From assembly GCA_023853785.1 (NCBI GenBank), contig JAJIRX010000838.1, forward strand, positions 16,793-80,792: 64,000 bases of DNA. Reading direction: 5' to 3'. The notes beneath the pieces were generated by a model. It was not told the origin of the DNA. It searched no databases and was given only the letters and a program-made list of their open reading frames with translations. Below, piece by piece: positions 36,222-46,692 of the stretch (its first letter is position 1; each line of letters opens with the position of its first letter). A program made the position numbers and the translations under genes. This DNA is from Psilocybe azurescens. Its lineage: Eukaryota; Basidiomycota; Agaricomycetes; Agaricales; Agrocybaceae.

Positions 36222-36729
36222 ATTTTTTCTTTAGCAAGTTGCTTTGAACTCTTGTTCAGCTTGATGCGCTTTGTCGCAGATTGTGACGGTTGCCGAACTC
36301 CAAAACTGGTACCACAGACAACTGTTACACCTTTAGATAGTCCTTTGCGCTTACCCATCATAGCACACTACGACACAAGAAAGGAGCAGGACGGAGAGCG
36401 AGAACGCAAGACAAGAGTTTGTGCAGACAAGAGTGAATGGTCATGGTGGCGAATGAAGAACAGGTACGAGGAGCGTTTCCCAAAGGATCTAATCCGCAGA
36501 CTGACATATCACTGATAGTTGTCAGGTGTCAGTGGCGCATCAGCTGTCGTGCCTAGAGGCGCACACTACCTGAGTTCCCAGGGCCTTCGTGGAGGTCATC
36601 GTTGAGCACAGTTAGCAATGATTTATACACCACTCAGTGCGCTCTGTAATGTATTCACCTAATAGCAGAAATGTGTTAGCTTTTCTATTTTACAAGTCAT
36701 TAGACTTATATACTGCACTATATAAATGT

Positions 36730-37397
36730 GTCCAAAGACAGGTGCTGCAAAGGAGAGGCTGAAGAATGCATAGTAAGTGGAAAGAGAAGCGGCAGTGAAG
36801 GAAGGAAGGCCAGAGTAAAGGAGTGCGGGAGCGCCCTGCATAATTGGGTTTACAGACAGAGACGGAGACTACATGGAATAGAGAGGATGATGAACACATA
36901 TCCGGTGGGAAGGGAAGGAGCGGCAGTGGAGGAAGGAAGGGCAGAGCAAAGGAGCGTGAGAGCGCAGGAGCGCCTTCTAATTGAGGAAATGGCACACGGA
37001 CAGGTCGGGGAGCGGCAAAAGTGATGGCGCTGTCAAGCAGTGCCTGAAAGCAAAGGCGGGGAATGGGCGCAGAGCAGTGTGCCGACCACCGTAGTCGACG
37101 GGCGGCATGCGATTGACCGGGCGTTATGTACCTTACGATGTGAACCGTCCGAAACATCCGATATCGTATTATCTATTATCCTTGTCTAATCTATTATCTA
37201 GTCTAATCAGCTATCTAGTCTAATCTATATCGATCTCTAATCTACGGCGAGGAGTAGGAAATATTATAATAAAGTGGACATTTAGGGAGAGGAATAACGA
37301 GAGGTAAGGCAAAGAAGGGGAAGGGATACAAACCAGGGGAAATGATGTGATCGGTTCATGTCAGCTGTTTTCACTCGGAGGGTGGGAACCTAAGGTG
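36730..37397 (-). repeat. terminal inverted repeat of KDZ copy 1 (right)
   Basis: Reverse complement of 20230-20900; outer end CCTAAGGTG. Marks the 5' end of the element relative to the transposase. Confidence 0.88.
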
Positions 37398-38925
37398 TAA
37401 CGAAATCTTGACCAACAACCACTCGACCGCGTCCGACGCGACGACGACGACAATAAATACTGAATGACAATGAAGATTAACCAAACTCTATATTGCGGCA
37501 CTTTGATGCGCGTTTCTCGTCTGGAATTTAAACAGCAACAACATCTTGAACGTCGCCCAGAATTTCGCCAGAATATTGGCAATCATGTTTGTGCATCAAA
37601 TTCGTCGACATTGGAAGCTCCGTGTCATTGGAAGGCCATACTTTGCCAGTTGTTTATCAACGCTCATTTCTTTGGTATGTATTTCGTTGGTGATCTTCCT
37701 CAACTTCCTTGTTGACAGGGTTCGCAGACAGGAGTCCCAAAACAACCAAGTGATCGCACACGATGACAGGGCTCAACTGCTAACATTAAGGCCACAAAAT
37801 ATGGGAAATACGTTATTGACGAAAGTTCTTCATGCCTCGATTATCGTCTGGCCTACGTGCTCATTGTGCCAGACTGTCAGCAAGCCGCTGTGCGCATCGT
37901 ATACGCCATTTTGCTTGTGCGAAACAAACCAGCCCCTCAATACTGGTTCGGACCTCACTCTTCGAAATCTTCCGCGTCTGTGGTCTATATCACTATACAC
38001 CATCATCAATGAAGCGCAGAACCTCCTATGAAAATCTAGTCGGTGAGGATCTTGTTGCGGATTTATCAGAGCTTCAAATAACAAACAAAAACACGCTGGT
38101 TGCATGACATCGAGCAGCCTTTCATCGTAGACGCCAGTCAAGCCTGGATAGCACTGAGACTTTTCAGTCTGTATGACGCAAATATATACGACTTGAAAAC
38201 GTATTTCAAGACTTGTGGAGGCACATGCTAGTCTGCCCTATGCAGGTGGGTTAATGTTCCCACTTATTCGGAATTCCCTTTATATACAGCTAACCTTTTC
38301 TACTACCTAGGTCATGTCATGGCCACACTGGTACGATCAACACCTCCTTATGGTCCCGCCCTGCATCTTCGGTTCACCGAAAGTATGACCTCCGATCACA
38401 TGCATCGTTCCGGGCTACGATGTCGTCCTTCAAGAACCCTACGTAGGTGGATACCTACCGCGGAAGAAAAAGACGTATACAAACCGTCCGCTCATTGGGT
38501 TACAACTGGGATTAAAAATAAAAGAAAATGATCAAGAAATCATCCTCCCGCCTTATCTGGAGGCTCTGCTCAAACTGATTAGCTGACTTGACGCAGTTTC
38601 TGTCCACTCCGCATTGACACACCTCGGACTCGTCGTCACCCCTGATAACGGTCGAGGCCATGAATGCCCAGTAACTGCCACATTTCCTTCGCCGGCGCGC
38701 ATCACCTGTACCCGATATTGTCCTTCTATGACCAATGTCGTATCTCAACATACCAAGTATTATCACGAAGGGACACTAAGACTGCACCCACTTTCTGGCT
38801 TTGTCGGTGGGCCCAGAAAGAAGAGGTCATGCATCATGGGTCGTGTGCCGCAGCACGTAACATGGCAGAGATAAAAGGTTTTATGGAATAAAATACAGCT
38901 ATCTATATCTACACCGGGATAATAC
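37398..38925. other. 1.5 kb with no confidently supported gene
   Basis: A plus-strand frame at about 37546-38031 has a hydrophobic stretch (SLVCISLVIFLNFLVDRV) that could be a membrane segment, and other frames overlap it. No family motif or clear exon chain was recognised. It may be a decayed gene beside the transposon. Confidence 0.35.
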
Positions 38926-40471
38926 TTAGAGTACAGTAGGCAAAGTAGCTAACATCGATCTCCAGATGTTGTACGCAGCGAAAGGGAGCATGATTCCCAG
39001 AATAACCCACATTGGCATGACGAAGAACACAGCGGGATCCCTCCAAGAGTGTTTGAACACTGTAACGATGCCTGCGAGAATACTAACCATTGAGAAAGAG
39101 AGCATGAAGATGACGCCCGACATATGGAAAGTCAGATGAAAGGCGATTCGAAGAACTGGTTGATCATTAGAAGATCTGTTTAGTTAATTCCTCAGAGGTG
39201 AAGACGATGTTGAAGTAGCTTACACGACTTTGTCCTCTCCCAATTGGTACGTATCGTATTCGAGGTTTGGATAGATATGGACAACGGGTCATCATCCATT
39301 GAAGGAAAGACAAGACGTAGAGCCATAAAAATCGGACGGCGAATAGCGCGTATGATCCTCCGCAACACCCCCGACTTTGCTATGATATTGTTCGCTGCCG
39401 GCCTCGAGAGCTGTAAAATCGCGAAAATGCCAAGACCAATGACTGCGAGAAAACACTCTTGCAGCCAGAACTTGAAGCCCGCAGCCTGCCAGGATTCGAA
39501 ATATTCTTCCATAGTAACCGTAGATCTATCCTCTGGTAGAGAACCGAAATCCCACTGAGGGTCGGTAGTGAACTGATACAGGATATACGTCCAGAGGGCG
39601 GTCCATGCCGACGAAAGTACTATGCCCACACTGTACATCATCCCTCGATTAACTGCAAATAAAATAGGTTACCATTACGAAGTATAAACCAGAGTAATAG
39701 TTCATACCTGAATATAACACCTCCGACTGGTCTGTACTAAAGAAACCAGGCAATACATTCGACGAATTATACTCGTACAGACCCAGGATATAAAGTCTAT
39801 CACACAAACTGTCAGCGCGTCTCTCATAGAATGACAGCAAGGACGACTTGCAAAGTAGTTATCGGTACGCCTATAGCCCAATCCGTCCAAGTGGCTGCGG
39901 CCGATTGGTTGGCATACCCGAGCATAGCTTTCGACAGCCCAAATGCAATGACAGAACTGCAGACAATAATTCGGTAGGGAGTGATGTCGGGATTGGCAGG
40001 CTTGAAATAAGAGGTAGAGTCAGATGTAAACTCGTCGGAAACGTATTCAGGACGGTCTATTGAGAATAACGCAAGGAGCCTCCAGACGAGGTCCATACAG
40101 TCTGGCTTGAAAAGCCATGACAGAGACGAAGGTATGTCCTCTCGAGATTCATAGGCGCTAAGAGCGAAGAAACTATCCTCATATAATTAGTTACGAATCC
40201 ATAAGAGAGTCTATGGAGCGCACATCACCGATAGAAACGTCCCAGCTACCCATTCTAACGTAGTGGACACTATAGCTCCTCCATTTTGAGTTACGATGGC
40301 CTTGGCGGTCCCCAGTCCAACCGTGGTGGTAAGTATAGCAAGTCGATACGGCGTGATCTTTGGATGCCAGGCCTTTTCAGTCCGATTCGAAAGTGAATCA
40401 TGGTATGGTGGATACGATGGGTAGCCAGTATGAGAGGGGTTCGATGGGTATACGACATGTCCTTCGGTCAT
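38926..40471 (-). CDS. multi-pass membrane protein of unknown function
   Basis: From the ATG at 40471: a Pro/Tyr/Ser-rich cytosolic N-terminus, then ITPYRLAILTTTVGLGTAKA (membrane segment 1) and ETREDIP-like loops. A second module starts DITPYRIIVCSSVIAFGLSK, so the ITPYRxxxxxxxxGLxKA unit is present twice. Later exons give LYILGLYEYNSSNVLPGFF, YSVGIVLSSAWTALWTYIL, FWLQECFLAVIGLGIFAIL, a basic loop with IRAIRRPIFMALRLVFP, VIFMLSFSMVSILAGIVTVF and VFFVMPMWVILGIMLPFAAY, stop 38926. About eight membrane spans and six short introns. I recognise no transporter or receptor signature. It lies between the KDZ element and pseudogene G. The start could be slightly upstream. Confidence 0.65.
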
Positions 40472-41135
40472 GCGCGGTCTTTGCAGCTGGTGTGTTTGTA
40501 CAATGAGACTCCGAGTCTGAAACACAAAAACGTTTTAAAAGGCCGCGATGTAGGAAGTTTTGGTTGTAATGAAACAATGGATAGTGAGTTAACAGTTGGG
40601 CTCTGAGCGTAAGGTGGCGTGGCTCGCCGTTCAATTCGGCATCTCGGACCTTGAACCTACTTGCCTTGTACCTAAATTCACCGTGTTGTTCAAACATCAT
40701 TTGCTAAGTTTTCGACCTCATTGTTTCACAGCACTCAATCTCATTCAGTCGGCATTCAATATTCAGGCTTCAGAGGGTTCTTACTATTTCAACAAACCGA
40801 TCGACATTCATCGATCATCTTTAATCCAACCGAAATTTTTAAATGTTGGATTCTTACAATACAATGCAAGATACGATCCTCCGCCGTTAATAAATGGTTG
40901 ATCGTCACTGCACTGCGTCACCTCACTGATCTCGTCACCCATAAACTCAATACACGCCGTTTGTGCATGGACTATGCACCTTCTCCAGTATGTCTTTGCG
41001 CGTCTCTTTTCCAAGGCATCCTACACTCCCTACAATCCCTACCGTTGTTACCTTTTGTGTCGCCTCTGAATACTTGGTGACTATTGCCGTAAAGCGTCTG
41101 CAACTTTCAATAGCTTTGCGCCTTCCCAAACGTAT
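40472..41135. other. intergenic; right part duplicated from upstream of paralogue B
   Basis: The last roughly 180 bp (CCGTTGTTA..., ...TACTTGGTGACTATTGCCGT) align with 13640-13773 before paralogue B, so the promoter was copied with the gene. The left part shows nothing recognisable. Confidence 0.45.
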
Positions 41136-42694
41136 ATGGAATTCACAGAAGTTATTCTGGATGCTCCTGCTAGCATACATCTTCGCGAAATGGCAGACTT
41201 GACCTCGCACGTCTACAAGCTTCTACGACCCTGGTGTTTCTCGGAACAGTCGTGAGCATTTATATCTCTAGTCTCCATGATTTTCTCATATATCTTCTAG
41301 TGGCCTCGCAATATTCAAGCCAATAAGGGTCCAAGCTCTCTCCTACGTACAAGCCATTGACGTCAGTATCACGGTTGCTCAAAACGGGTTCAATTTCTGC
41401 GAAGACGTGATAGCTTTGCAGACCTCCTCGATTCGAGTGATGAGATACAGCGTCAAGATTATCTCTGAGAACTAGTCGGTTTGGCACAACAGCCAGCAGA
41501 AAACGCAGCAAAGGCCGAGGCTAAGTTTAGGAATGTGCGAATGATAGTTGGGAAGGTTTGGTTAACATTTATTTGCGTCGGTACCCTCATTTGACGTTCT
41601 TCTGTATAGCTTGTTCGGGACGCTCAGAAACAACAATCCATGAACGCATCTAAATCTAGTTTGTAATCGGTTTCACGCTTGCTGAGCATTGCTAACTACC
41701 ACGATTGCAGGCGAAAAACAGTTGAAATTTTCGAAGAAGGTATAACCGTCCTCTAAAGCTTCTCTGCCTACATCTCGATATATATTTCATGGTGGACTAC
41801 AATGTATATGGGCCACAAATCCCAGGTTACGTGGTTCGATCCCGTCGTAGTCCGGTATAATACAGCCGGAAATCAGGGCTATATAAACAAGTGGAAGCAA
41901 TTACGCCAGGAGTATGTTGACTATACTCCCAAGGTTTTGTCCTCATCTTTGATCTAAGCATCAGGATTGCTGACGGCAAAATGTACAGATACAGTCCATC
42001 CAAAACGCCAATTCAGATTTCATAATCGGTCTGAAAAATCAAAATACGCAAGACACCACGCCCGCCCAATCTCCAGGGATAGATGCTGATAATACGGTAT
42101 CCACTAAACCTCCAATCGAAAGTCAGGTTATGAAGCACGTGTTCAGTATTTTGCAAGACACGCCCAAACTGAAATCTACCATTCTTACGGAACAAGCTGT
42201 TGCGTTGGAGGACATCCGCAAGGTTAGTCCCCAACTCGCTCTTGAAGCGGTGGGTTTGATGCACGAAGAGTATGTTGACTATACTTACAAGATTTCGTCC
42301 TCATCTTTGATCTAAGCATTAGGATTACTGACGGCAACATTTACAGATACAGTCCATCCAAAACACCAATTCAGATTTCATAATCGGTCTGAAATATCAA
42401 AATATGCAAGATACCACACCTGCCCAATCGTCAGGGATAGATGCTGATAATACGGTATCCATTAAACCTCCAATCGAAAGGCAGGCTACGAAGCACGTGT
42501 TCAGTATTTTACAAGACACGCCCAAACTGAAATCTACCATTCTTACGGAACAAGCTGTGGTGTTGGAGGATACCCGCAAGGTTAGTCCACAACTCGCTCT
42601 TGAAGCAGCGGATTTGATGCGCGAACTTATTTCTCGGGAGAGCATCATCATGGCCATGGATTCAGGTTGTCTGTATGAGACAACGGCGAAGTAG
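41136..42694 (+). pseudogene. paralogue G: decayed copy of paralogue B with a new tail
   Basis: Begins like B (ATG at 41136; VILDAPASIHLRE), and the first two exons are nearly identical to B. Breaks relative to B: one T missing in the run at about 41414 (B has four T before GCAGACC), a deletion near 41730, and an in-frame TAA in the exon that should carry the tryptophan pair (near 41753). The helix NKWKQLRQEYVDYT is still readable. The B-type tail is replaced by a block with IQNANSDFIIGLKNQNTQDT and KHVFSILQDTPKLKSTILTE that occurs twice in tandem (358-bp unit). It ends IIMAMDSGCLYETTAK. Probably not functional as a B-type protein, although the new tail is largely open and may belong to the gene that follows. 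Confidence 0.65.
41911..42626 (+). repeat. 358-bp tandem duplication in the tail of G
   Basis: AGTATGTTGACTATACT at 41911 recurs at 42269, and the following roughly 350 bp match with scattered substitutions (for example ATCCACTAAACC versus ATCCATTAAACC). Each unit contains an intron-like segment plus one tail exon. Confidence 0.9.
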
Positions 42695-42740
42695 CGGGGA
42701 ATATATTCAAAGAAAACTGACTTCGCTGATTTTTGCTTAG

Positions 42741-43326
42741 AGTATTGCGCAGTCCGTTGCTTCTGTACTAGGAACTGCTGTCGATATTGGGCATAAAGCA
42801 CTTTGCGTAGGCGTGGAGTTCTTGGACCTTGTACCCATTCCTGGTTTGCAAACTGCTGCGAAGACCCTCCTCAATATATGGGATGCTGTGCAGGATGTCG
42901 ATGTATGGTGTTTCCTAAGATTAAATGTGTTCTCTATCTGACGGCTGTTCCAACTTCCGTAGACTATAAACCTTGCATGTGTTGAGCTCGCCAAATGTTG
43001 TGCAGAAATTCTTTTGTCGATCCGCCGGATCGTCCATGAAGCTGGGGATCAGATTGACATAGAGTTGCATATACCTCTCATTGCGTTGGAGGAGTGAGTA
43101 GTATACTTACGATCCTCCTTGTCCATTGGCTCATCTTCCCAAAAGATGTTTTGACGGCATATGTTGCTTCGTGCTTGAGTTAAAAACACGTCCCTGGGCA
43201 AAGCGATGCTTAAAACGTGACGAGATTCACAGAGCCATTAACGCGGGCCACCGAAAACTCGATGACGCCCTCTCGCTATTCAGAGTTGGTGCCATTCATG
43301 ACTCGTTAAAACATTCTTTAATATAA
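42741..43326 (+). CDS. MLKL/HeLo-like N-terminal four-helix module
   Basis: After a likely splice acceptor (TTTTTGCTTAG): SIAQSVASVLGTAVDIGHKA, then LDLVPIPGLQTAAKTLLNIW, NLACVELAKCCAEILLSIRR, QIDIELHIPLIALEE, an intron, then AKRCLKRDEIHRAINAGHR and KLDDALSLFRV, stop 43326. The sequence (F/L)VPxPGLxxAAxxLLxIWxA, then RLxxCxxL..C..ILxS(V/I)R, and KRxLKRDxI..xI..xxxxLxDALSxF is a pattern I know from many Agaricomycete proteins. There it forms the N-terminal helical bundle in front of kinase, NACHT or TPR domains and resembles the MLKL/HeLo cell-death bundle. Here no kinase or NACHT follows, so the gene is a stand-alone module or a fragment. It may be joined by splicing to the upstream G tail. 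Confidence 0.6.
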
Positions 43327-44044
43327 GATTTCTTGCTAGGTGTCGGTTCAAGTCTGTATTTTAAATCAAGTCAGAAAATCGCGCAGAAGTATGAGACCTC
43401 TTGATCGCTGATGATGGCAGCGCGGCTGTCTGTTCTGTGATAAGTGATATGCAATTCGCAATGGCTCCCAGCCAAACATTCTGTCCAAAACCCCTTTAGC
43501 TCCTCTCACGACCTCCTATACCCGATTATAATTAGTGGCGAAATATCCCTCGGCATGTCGTCTTCATATGTGTAATAGTAGGCCAGGTGTTTTTATGAAT
43601 TCAATTGTGATACAACGATATGTGAGGCCTGGCTTTCTTCAACGTCATTCGTCCCCACTTCAATTCGATGACTCACAACCAGTCTCACGATTCTGTAGAG
43701 TCGTAAATTTTTGTACTGTCCAATCGCTCCCCTCTCATGCTCTCAAAATTCCGGCACTAACCCGAAGCCGACCCTGCGTCCTCGATTTGTTGCTTCTTGC
43801 ACCTGTACTCGAAAATATAATGAATCAATCAATGGAGATGCTAAGAGAACAGTCAGTAGCAAAATTACTGTACATTCTGTTACTAATCCATTCATCATAG
43901 GGCGAAAAACGTTTTAGACTTCTCACACAATCCTCCTCCCCTCGTTCGCCGAGATATTTCGAGATAGTCATGTTTATTCCTCGAACACTGGCTCAAAATC
44001 CTGCTGATCGTGTCTGAGCAATCAGCTACTCTTCGTTAGGCCTT
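43327..44044. other. no gene supported
   Basis: About 700 bp between the helical module and the right arm of the inverted duplication. Short frames only. Confidence 0.4.
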
Positions 44045-44337
44045 CAGTCCCAGGTTGTATCGATATAAGTTGATATCACGACTCTCTAGACAGATTTTCT
44101 ATCCAAATAGATTCGTTCAGGTTGCCCTAGTGGCCTTATCTTCATTCAGTGTTGCTCGCAACCCGCTGTTGATTACGATCTCGTCGGTCATCATAGAACC
44201 GAACGTCCATCCAACTTCTTCTCGGGGCCACATCATCTAAGCTCCCTTGCAGCTGACCAGACTGTCGTGTGCGATACATCAATATTTGTACAGTTATAAT
44301 GACTATACAAGCCTGCGAATACATAATCCGGGAATCT

Positions 44338-46375
44338 TTACATAATCAAACAGCAGCAACTATTTTTCTCCTGCTCCTTCGGCCCCTGGATCTGTTCTCT
44401 CTTTTTCCTTTCGTCCTCGTTTCTCTCTTTCACTCTCATCGCCTCCGCCTCTTCCTCCTCTCTTCTCGCCTGCTCTCTCCTCTCCTCCTCCTTTCTCCTC
44501 TCCTGCTCTCTCCTCTCCTCTCTTCTCGCCTCTTCTTCTCTCCTCTCCTCCTCCTCTCTCCTCTCCTCCTCTCTCCTCTCCTCTCCTCTCGCCTCTTCCT
44601 CTCTCATCTCCTCCTCTCTCCTCGCCTGCTCTCTCCTCTCCTCCTCCTTTCTCCCTCTCCTGCTCTCTCCTCTCCTCTCTCTTCTCGCCTCTTCTCGCCT
44701 CTCCTCCTCCCCCCTCTCCTCTCCTCCTCTCTCTCTCCTCCTCTCTCTCTCTCCTCTCCTCTCCTCTCGCCTCTTCCTCTCTCCTCTCCTGCTCTCTCTT
44801 CTCCTGCTCTCTCCTCTCCTGCTCTCTCCTCTCCTGCTCTCTCCTCTCCTGCTCTCTCCTCGCCTGCTCTCTCTCCTCTTCCTCTCTCCTCTCTCCTCTC
44901 TCCTCTCCCCACCTCCTCTCTCCTCTCCTCCTCTCTCTTCTTCTCTCTTCTTGCCTCTTCCTCTCTCCTCGCCTGCTCTCTCCTTGCCTCCTGCTCTCTC
45001 CTTGCCTCCTGCTCTCTCCTTGCCTCCTGCTCTCCTTGCCTCCTGCTCTCTCCTTGCCTCCTGCTCTCTCCTTGCCTCCTGCTCTCTCCTTGCCTCCTGC
45101 TCTCTCCTTGCCTGCTCTCTCCTCCGCTTCTCCTCTCCCTCTTCTTTTGCTCTCCGTCTCTCCTCTGACCTCTGCCTTTCGACTGCTGCCGCTTCCCGGA
45201 TCCTCTTCCCATCCTTTGATCTCTGCTTTTGACGACTCTGCTATCACCGTTGCGAGGGAGGGCCTTCTGTGATCCCTGTCTCTGTTTCCTCTGCGACGCT
45301 CGGTGGCTCAATAGCAATGGTAACGTCGGATTGGTGGTGTGATAGCTGCGCAATCTCTTCGAACCCGACTCTAGGATTGTTGGATGAAAAGTCACTCGAC
45401 AATGTCTTCTTTCCGGAACTGGGCTTGAAGATGTCGGGATATTCGTCCTGAACTAGCTGCATCTACAAAACATGGTCATTAATATTTGATATATGATCAA
45501 ATAAGATTTCAGACCTTGACTGTATAATCCTCATAACTTTTCTTCAAGCTTGTCCATTTCCGATTAGCTTGGCCCACTCCTACGTTGGTGGACTTCATTG
45601 CCAGACCCTGTATCTTTTTTAGCTTGATACGATTCTTCCATGTCTTTCTCGGTCCACCAAGAGATATACCACTCCATGAGATGTTCAAAGTTTTCAAGGA
45701 CAGACAGATTTGTCTGCAACACTACAGAGCCGGCTTTAGACTATATCACGAGTTTTCTCTGAAAGCAATCTACGGCTTACCTGTGTATTCATCTACTTTA
45801 TTTCCAGCTTGATGCGCATCAGTATTCCCCTGCTTGATACGGCTCAGGGCCTGGTTTAACATGTAATATCAGAACATAGCAATAGCGATATAGTGAGTGA
45901 CTATAACCTACGGCCTTTATTCCCTTTCCAACCTTGTGAAATCCCTCCAATGCTTCCTGTGCATGTTTTTACCCTCCTTCGAAATGTTAATCATTTCAGC
46001 TATGTAGCCATCGCGCTCTGCTTGGCTGATTTTTGACCATTCTATTTCCGTTATCGCTCGGCCTTCCTCCGCGGCCGTGTGCCCAACTTGGGCCGATTTC
46101 AGTGCATTGTTATATGCCGCCACGTAACTTGCAACTTGTTTGCGTGTTTCTTCTGCTAGTTCAGGTCTGAAGGCCGTTACTCTTGAATCAATACTTATTG
46201 TCCTCGATGTACAAGTGTTGACATACAAAGCGCTACTGGCACTGATCGTACGTTCGTTCCACTCACGAATAAGTTCCAAAAATGTGCGTGTTGACTCTTC
46301 AATGGCGTTGAGGTCAGGCAGTGAGTAGTGTTGCAAAGAGGTCGACACCGTTGAAAGCAGTGAAACGGGGTCCAT
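44338..46375 (-). CDS. paralogue E: C-type head joined to D-type E/R/K rod, CaaX box CLIM (broken frames)
   Basis: From the ATG at 46375: MDPVSLLSTVSTSLQHYSLP, ESTRTFLELIREWNERT, SAQVGHTAAEEGRAITE, a one-base deficit at an A-run near 45967, then ALEGFHKVGKGIKA in the restored frame, ALSRIKQGNTDAHQA, the tryptophan-pair exon and RKWTSLKKSYEDYTVK. Then MQLVQDEYPDIFKPSSGKKT and the C-like linker to TEGPPSQR. Two stops in a row (TGA TAG, 45241-45246) follow. The same frame then continues QRSKDGKRIREAAAVERQRS, clearly the start of the D rod. The rod has several frame changes in its repeats and ends EQEKNSCCCLIM. So E is a C/D chimera whose rod, if made at all, needs read-through, splicing around the stops, or sequence correction. 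A truncated head ending at TGA is the conservative reading. Confidence 0.5.
44980..45125 (-). repeat. 18-bp tandem repeats encoding REQEAR in the E rod
   Basis: On the plus strand CTCCTTGCCTCCTGCTCT repeats about eight times, one copy being 2 bp short, which changes frame. The minus-strand reading is Arg-Glu-Gln-Glu-Ala-Arg, a helical salt-bridge unit. Confidence 0.85.
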
Positions 46376-46692
46376 TGAAGTTGATGCATTTGGAGGCTTC
46401 AATTTGGAACATCTTATAATAGAGATCGATGAGGTTACCACGTGTACAATTTCGCATTTTCCAATGGTCATAGCTGTTGCTTCCAGGCTCATCGATGCAA
46501 TACATAAATGTGCCACCATGAACCGTCCATGCCATAATTGAAACATCTAATTATGAATGGATCGCTTCACAATCTATCAGGACTTGCAGTAGAAGGCGAG
46601 GCTTTTCATTCAACAGAACTATATAGATATGACGGTAGAAACGGTATACAAAGACGTGTGGCAGATGCATTGATCGATTCTGTCTACAGGAC

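Larger units (their letters stand above)
25892..36361 (-). pseudogene. KDZ transposase, copy 1, split by a copia insertion
   Basis: Exon 1 (MMGKRKGLSKGVTVVCG...LAKEKI) lies at 36222-36361 and continues at 29244 with DRQVQLA after removing the retrotransposon. Further exons: VDMSNLAWVDEDEATFLRPP, QVQAWKSIMPHLHDAFLSF, and the catalytic region MKYPLATVNRLLDDFG, GYDIMCAF, LSGVVPAFHGHAHNRFCQVH, ESERTFSRSNELASVTRLA, YHRQQHIDEHFRFHD. The C-terminal half is helical, to FIELLDSVSLVDSS at 25892. The GYDIxC, FHGHxHNRxCQ and FSxSNxLAS motifs are those of Kyakuja-Dileera-Zisupton transposases with an RNase H fold. Function is lost through the insertion in exon 1. Confidence 0.85.
20230..37397 (-). mobile_element. 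KDZ-type DNA transposon, copy 1 (interrupted)
   Basis: Bounded by inverted repeats of about 670 bp (20230-20900 and 36730-37397), both with CACCTTAGG at the outer end. Internal genes read right to left: KDZ transposase (36361-25892), a coiled-coil protein (24583-23107) and a third protein (22951-21322). A copia retrotransposon occupies 29250-36221; without it and its target duplication the element is about 10.2 kb. Almost all of it is repeated in inverse orientation from 51484 on, with high identity, so amplification is recent. No convincing target-site duplication was found outside CACCTTAGG/CCTAAGGTG; the immediate flanks are TTA and TAA. Confidence 0.85.

Noticed and set aside
37546..38031. 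Plus-strand frame with a hydrophobic stretch, candidate small membrane protein
   Set aside because: One hydrophobic segment only, competing frames on both strands, no exon chain or homology recognised.
44980..45125. Regular short repeats that could suggest a CRISPR-like array
   Set aside because: The repeats are contiguous 18-bp coding units without spacers, in a eukaryote; they encode REQEAR.
44269..45168. A 299-codon Ser/Leu-rich open frame on the plus strand
   Set aside because: It is the complement of the E rod, for the same compositional reason.
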